DNA from: a virus
DNA length: 35,183 bases
Direction: 5' to 3' (one strand)
Virus record (IMG/VR): IMGVR_UViG_3300034374_010865
Span: 1 to 35,183 of that record
Shown here: one piece after another, positions 31,554 to 35,183 of the stretch
Numbering within the stretch: position 1 is the first letter of the stretch
How the letters are laid out: the number at the start of each line of letters is the position of its first letter
Program-made: the position numbers and the translations under genes
Notes under the pieces: generated by a model
What the model was told of the DNA's origin: nothing
The model's database searches: none
The model's input: the letters and a program-made list of their open reading frames with translations, nothing else

Positions 31554-32330
31554 TTAAAATGTAATGTTTTTTTTAATCAAATTAAAGTGTTTATTAATAT
31601 ATTCATATTCATTTCCTGATATTTCTCTACATAATTGTAATATAAAGTTACCGTCATAATTAATTTTATTAAGGGATTTAAATATTGTGTTAAAATCAGT
31701 GTCTCCACTACCATATGGTACTGTAACAGAATCAAAAGTTCTATCTTTTATATGGACATTTAATATTCTATTTTTTAAATAAAATATATTTTTTTCATGG
31801 TTTACCTCTTCACCATAAAAAGAAGTCACATTACCGGTATCGTATGTAACATACACATTATCACCTAATTCAAATAATTCTGAAATTGTCTCGACATCAC
31901 ACTCAAACTCAAAACAAAAGTTAATGTTAGGGTAGTCAGTTATGAATTTCTTTATATTTTGTTTAAATTTATTTCTTATTTCAGGTTCTATAATTGAACT
32001 ATCTTCTAATAGTGGGATGACAATGTTTTTAACTTTTTGTGTTCCCATTCTATCTAAAGTAGGTTTTAAATTATCCAACAGATAGTCAAAATCTACTATA
32101 TTCTTAGATATTATATTATCAACACAAACTGATAATATATTAGATGAGCTTAAGTCATATAAAAAGAAAGGATTGTTTAAATAATTTTTTTCGGTTATAA
32201 TCCATTCAATCCCATCTAATCCCATTGTTATTAAATCAAATAATTCCTCTCTCCAATAATGAATTGGAAATTCCTGTATTTGACCATCTATCGGCTCAGA
32301 GAGACGACCTTGTAAAACACCTATTTTCAT
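31554..32330 (-). CDS. Xylose isomerase-like TIM-barrel sugar isomerase/epimerase
   Basis: 258 residues with the pattern of the AP-endonuclease-2/sugar isomerase TIM barrel: MKIGVLQGRLSEP, WREELFDLITMGLDGIEWI, a metal-binding Glu in INFCFEFECD, then VYVTYDTGNVTSF, ILNVHIKDR (His for metal) and PYGSGDTDF. Proteins of this kind accompany nonulosonate and capsule clusters and probably epimerise a sugar or sugar phosphate. Its start overlaps the fusion gene by four bases (ATGA type). Confidence 0.82.
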   Translation of the reverse strand: MKIGVLQGRLSEPIDGQIQEFPIHYWREELFDLITMGLDGIEWIITEKNYLNNPFFLYDLSSSNILSVCVDNIISKNIVDFDYLLDNLKPTLDRMGTQKVKNIVIPLLEDSSIIEPEIRNKFKQNIKKFITDYPNINFCFEFECDVETISELFELGDNVYVTYDTGNVTSFYGEEVNHEKNIFYLKNRILNVHIKDRTFDSVTVPYGSGDTDFNTIFKSLNKINYDGNFILQLCREISGNEYEYINKHFNLIKKNITF

Positions 32331-33964
32331 TTTTTAAAATTGTATGGTGTTGAAACCTTTGAATCGATAATAAATTCATTGTTAAAATCTTTAATCTGTT
32401 GTTCGATGTCTACACCAACATTATCACTCCATTTGTCTAGTAATCTCTTAGTTATTGGACCCATTTTACCATCACCAAAATCTATATAATTTACAGATTT
32501 CACTGGTAAGATACAAAATGGTGTGGCAGTCATAAAAGACTCATCGGATGTGTAAGCATCATATAAAGTAAGGTTCTTTTCAACACAAGGAATTCCTAAT
32601 TCATCACATAACTCAAAAATATAATCTCTTGAGATTCCTCTTAAAATATTTCTACCTTCAGGTGTATATACAACACCATCTTTAACAAAGAATACATTAT
32701 CACCACTACCTTCGGCAATAAAACCATCCTCATCTAATAAAAGAGCCCAATTGTTTTCTCCTTTAAATTGTGAAGCCTCAATGTTAGCCATCTGATAGTG
32801 GAGTCTACTTCTATTTTTAATTTTAGGGTCTAATAAATGATTTGGTATTGCTTTTTGATTAGTTACTACAGCATTTATACCTTCATCAAATAATTTACCC
32901 ATTCCACTGACTGTCCACTTTAATGGAAAATCTGCAACAATTACTGTGGCGCCAACTTTATCAAACAAATGTGAATATAAACCTAATGGTCCTCTTGAAA
33001 TATTAATAACAAGTCTGTGTTCATCAGTAGGTAAAAATAAAGGTTCATTAATTTCAATTACTTTGTTACAGATATCAATAAGTTCTTCTTTTGTATATTG
33101 TAATGGAATTCTTAAGATTTTAACACCATTTAATAATCTATCAATATGTTCTTCTAATTTAAATTGTTTTTTATTAAATGACCTTGTCATTTCAAAAACC
33201 ATATCACCAAACATTAATGCTGAATCGTAAATTGAAATTTTAGCGTCCATTTCATTTACGTAATCTCCATTCATAAAAACTTTTCTACCTGTAGATAAAA
33301 AATGTTTTTTATAAAGATAAGAACAAAAATCTAAATCTTCGTAATTATCAATTTCAAACATTTTCCAACTTTCCTGTGTGACCGTACCAATCTTACCAAA
33401 CAATCTATTTTTATTTTCTATAAAACCATTTTTGTTGAAGATATACATTGAACCGTTTTCAACAATCTGTGGATTGTGGTCCTGTCTTCTTTTTCTATTT
33501 AAAAAATCGTAATTTAAACTTTTTAATAAATCATCTTTTTTTTCCCACATTAAAAAATCTTCCAATTCACATGATGAGAACATTGAGTCATAATTGTTAT
33601 TAACATAGTCATTTATCATCCTGTCTATGTCTGATGTCTCTCTTAGAGGTGATGTTACCTGTAAAAATACGATAGTATCAAAATCTTGACTGATATTCTC
33701 AATGGAGTGTAAAATTGCGTCTTCACTTGATGCAAAATCTCCCGATATCCCTTCAGGTCTTTTAATTGGTGTTGCTCCATAATCAGAAGATATGTTTAAT
33801 ATTTCATCACTATCTGAAGTAACAAATACTTCACTTATCAAGTTTGAGTTTTTTGCATTTAAGATGGTATGTGAAATAAGTGGTTTACCACAAAATTCAA
33901 TTATATTTTTATTTGGTATTCCCTTACTACCACCTCTGGCGGGTATTATACAAGCTATTTTCAT
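32327..33964 (-). CDS. Fused cytidylyltransferase (NeuA-like) and class IV aminotransferase
   Basis: 545 residues. Residues 1-220 are a CMP-sugar synthetase: CIIPARGGSKGIPNKN (5-20), VFVTSDSDEI, LQVTSPLRE (101-109), NGSMYIFNK. Residues 227-510 are a BCAT/D-amino acid transaminase fold (class IV): FMNGDYVNEMDAKISIYD, FEEHIDRL-type helix, PLP Lys383 in KIKNRSRLHYQMANIEA (13 residues before the EA pair, as in the family), GFIAEGSGDNVFFV and LRGISRDYIFELCDELGI. A final tail of about 35 residues follows. No stop, frameshift or internal start suggests two genes. The fusion would link amination of a sugar or cosubstrate to CMP activation in one protein. Unusual: sugar aminotransferases are normally DegT type. 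Confidence 0.9.
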   Translation of the reverse strand: MKIACIIPARGGSKGIPNKNIIEFCGKPLISHTILNAKNSNLISEVFVTSDSDEILNISSDYGATPIKRPEGISGDFASSEDAILHSIENISQDFDTIVFLQVTSPLRETSDIDRMINDYVNNNYDSMFSSCELEDFLMWEKKDDLLKSLNYDFLNRKRRQDHNPQIVENGSMYIFNKNGFIENKNRLFGKIGTVTQESWKMFEIDNYEDLDFCSYLYKKHFLSTGRKVFMNGDYVNEMDAKISIYDSALMFGDMVFEMTRSFNKKQFKLEEHIDRLLNGVKILRIPLQYTKEELIDICNKVIEINEPLFLPTDEHRLVINISRGPLGLYSHLFDKVGATVIVADFPLKWTVSGMGKLFDEGINAVVTNQKAIPNHLLDPKIKNRSRLHYQMANIEASQFKGENNWALLLDEDGFIAEGSGDNVFFVKDGVVYTPEGRNILRGISRDYIFELCDELGIPCVEKNLTLYDAYTSDESFMTATPFCILPVKSVNYIDFGDGKMGPITKRLLDKWSDNVGVDIEQQIKDFNNEFIIDSKVSTPYNFKK

Positions 33965-34686
33965 AATATATTTGGTATTGTTGTTAACGTATCTTTTAAA
34001 TGACTAATTTCACTTAAATTATAAATTTTTGTACCTATGTTATTAGCACTATCATTAATAATTCTAAAATCGTTTAAGATATTTTTTAAATAAGGATTAA
34101 ATGTGTCTCTATTAGTTGTAACACCATCAACATATCCTTTAGTGTAATCTAAATCACATCCTGCAATGTATATTGTTGAAAATCCCATTAGTACTGCCAT
34201 TGCTAACATGTGTGTTGCAACAGTATCGGAGGGGCTATACCTTTCATTATGTTTTGTATATGATTGTAAATGTTCCTGAATTGTTAATCTATCCGAAATT
34301 AAATTTCTACATCCTTGAGGACAATAACCACATTCTTTACCATCAAAGTGTCTTTGGTCATATCCATAAAAATCTCTATTCATAATACCCTCAACATGAT
34401 TTCTGGGTGTTGGGTCAACTGAATCTGCATAAATAATATCAATAGAATTTAAATTATTAATTCTTTGAATCATTCTTGGTATTGAGTTTGGTGACGAATT
34501 AGCCATCATCCAATAATTTGGTTCAATATCAGTCATTAAATCAAAATCATTTGTTGAAATTGTGATAGCTTTTTTACTTTTTATATACTCTAAATGAGAT
34601 TTTAATGATGGTCCCAGTGCTGCTACAAAACCAATTTCACCTTTGTGTTTATTAATTAAATTTGATATGTCTCTGTAGTTACCCAT
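33961..34686 (-). CDS. DUF115/MAF-like protein, possible nonulosonate transferase
   Basis: 241 residues. The Rossmann-like build VAALGPSLKSHLEYI (21-35), ITISTNDFDL, DTVATHMLAMAVLMGFS (154-170) and IYIAGCDLDYTKG is that of the DUF115 / MAF group, and it recalls the sialyltransferase family GT42, with which those share GPSL and an (A)xxLG-x-(Y)-G-D element. MAF proteins transfer nonulosonates to flagellin. Here a three-Cys cluster CGYCPQGC (C119, C122, C126) interrupts the middle and may bind a metal. It overlaps the fusion gene by four bases, directly upstream of the NeuA domain, so use of its CMP-sugar is plausible. Confidence 0.72.
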   Translation of the reverse strand: MGNYRDISNLINKHKGEIGFVAALGPSLKSHLEYIKSKKAITISTNDFDLMTDIEPNYWMMANSSPNSIPRMIQRINNLNSIDIIYADSVDPTPRNHVEGIMNRDFYGYDQRHFDGKECGYCPQGCRNLISDRLTIQEHLQSYTKHNERYSPSDTVATHMLAMAVLMGFSTIYIAGCDLDYTKGYVDGVTTNRDTFNPYLKNILNDFRIINDSANNIGTKIYNLSEISHLKDTLTTIPNIL

Positions 34687-34692
34687 GTTATA

Positions 34693-35183
34693 TTAAATTA
34701 TCACCCATTCTTTACAATATAAATCATCTGTGGGTAAATGTGAATTCTTTGGTCCAAACCAATTTTTTGGTATTATTACTTTTTTGTTTGGATTTTCATT
34801 TAACCATGAGCCCCACCATGAAAATGTAGAGTTACATATGATATTGTTCTTACAGAATGACATAAGATATAGGTCTTCAAAATCAGTTGAATCCTCAATG
34901 AATATTTTATCTTTTATAAAATCAAAATTTTGTTTACACCAATCCATATCGTCAGAAAAAATTAAATATTTTTTTTCTTCTCCCATTTTTTGGTATGCGT
35001 TTTTGTAATAATTAATGTCTTGTACGTAATGAAAATCACTTAATCTAATGTAATCACCTCTTCTTACATGTATTGAGCATGTATCCTCACTTAATACTTT
35101 TGAATATTTTTCTTGAAGTTTTTTATTTGTTTGTTCGTCAATTTTGAATAACTCAAGAATTTCATTCCTATAGTTTTTAAAAT
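34693..35183 (-). CDS. Alpha-1,2-fucosyltransferase-like GT11, 5' end cut by window edge
   Basis: The reading frame runs to the right edge; an internal Met at 34986 is not the start, because the codons before it encode SIHVRRGDYIRLSDFHYVQD, the GT11/GT-B fucosyltransferase motif I (HxRRGDY). The remaining 163 residues include YLIFSDDMDWCK, the second family motif, and NSTFSWWGSWLN, the third, then VIIPKNWF. Family 11 enzymes transfer L-fucose from GDP-fucose, or a related GDP-6-deoxysugar, to a galactose. The missing N-terminal part is estimated at about 120 residues. It stands first in the visible transcript, six bases before the DUF115 gene. Confidence 0.9.
   Translation of the reverse strand, partial: FKNYRNEILELFKIDEQTNKKLQEKYSKVLSEDTCSIHVRRGDYIRLSDFHYVQDINYYKNAYQKMGEEKKYLIFSDDMDWCKQNFDFIKDKIFIEDSTDFEDLYLMSFCKNNIICNSTFSWWGSWLNENPNKKVIIPKNWFGPKNSHLPTDDLYCKEWVII

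Noticed and set aside
1-35183. tRNA genes, CRISPR arrays, insertion sequences, integrase or attachment sites
   Set aside because: No cloverleaf with a TTCGA-type arm, no regularly spaced repeats, no transposase or integrase motifs and no long direct repeats were noticed by eye; a covariance-model scan would be needed to exclude a tRNA formally.

Overview
The window is most likely a piece of a large, AT-rich, T4-like tailed phage (myovirus lineage) infecting a member of the Bacteroidota. The phage identity rests on a T4-type head module in T4 order: large terminase, portal, prohead protease, acidic core/scaffold protein and gp23-like major capsid protein. A gp5-like baseplate protein and a gp55-like late sigma factor support it. 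The Bacteroidota link rests on start codons preceded by A-rich leaders without Shine-Dalgarno sequences, a Bacteroidota-type ribosomal protein bS21 gene, a DUF4494-like small protein and one TTG-N20-TATATTTG promoter. No integrase, attachment site, tRNA gene, insertion sequence or CRISPR array was seen.

Layout. Positions 1-10952 are the head module, on the plus strand except for a bS21 gene inserted on the minus strand (5498-5692). Positions 11023-14340 are a mixed patch: a shortened AsnRS-like class II synthetase, a 93-residue protein, two plus-strand accessory genes (a three-part Cys-rich/TKWC protein and a cupin-like protein) and a 55-residue gene on the minus strand. From the right edge down to 14372 all genes lie on the minus strand and are tightly packed, often with 1-32 base overlaps. 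Read 5' to 3', this strand carries glycan genes, PhoH, a HAD protein, two more glycosyltransferases, the late sigma factor, then tail/baseplate structural proteins.

The glycan block (21337-35183, running off the edge) is the most distinctive part. One branch, Gmd, a ColD-like dehydratase with His in place of the PLP lysine, and an Fcl/ColC-like epimerase-reductase, fits GDP-fucose or GDP-colitose synthesis. A second branch, GmhA-like isomerase, NeuB without a SAF domain, SDR, TIM-barrel isomerase, HAD phosphatase and a NeuA-aminotransferase IV fusion, fits synthesis of a CMP-activated nonulosonate-like amino sugar. Transferases of the GT2, GT4, TIGR04372-like, DUF115/MAF-like and GT11 types could attach these sugars to a virion or host surface. 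The final product is not determinable from sequence.

Regulation. A TATTTAT-centred motif precedes nine genes in the sense orientation and may be the phage late promoter, with the gp55-like factor as its candidate reader. Between bS21 and its divergent neighbour, a palindrome supplies mirrored -35 boxes for two promoters with 17-base spacers. Five hairpin terminators punctuate the gene blocks; in one, the loop holds the stop codons of both convergent genes. No gap between genes exceeds about 110 bases.
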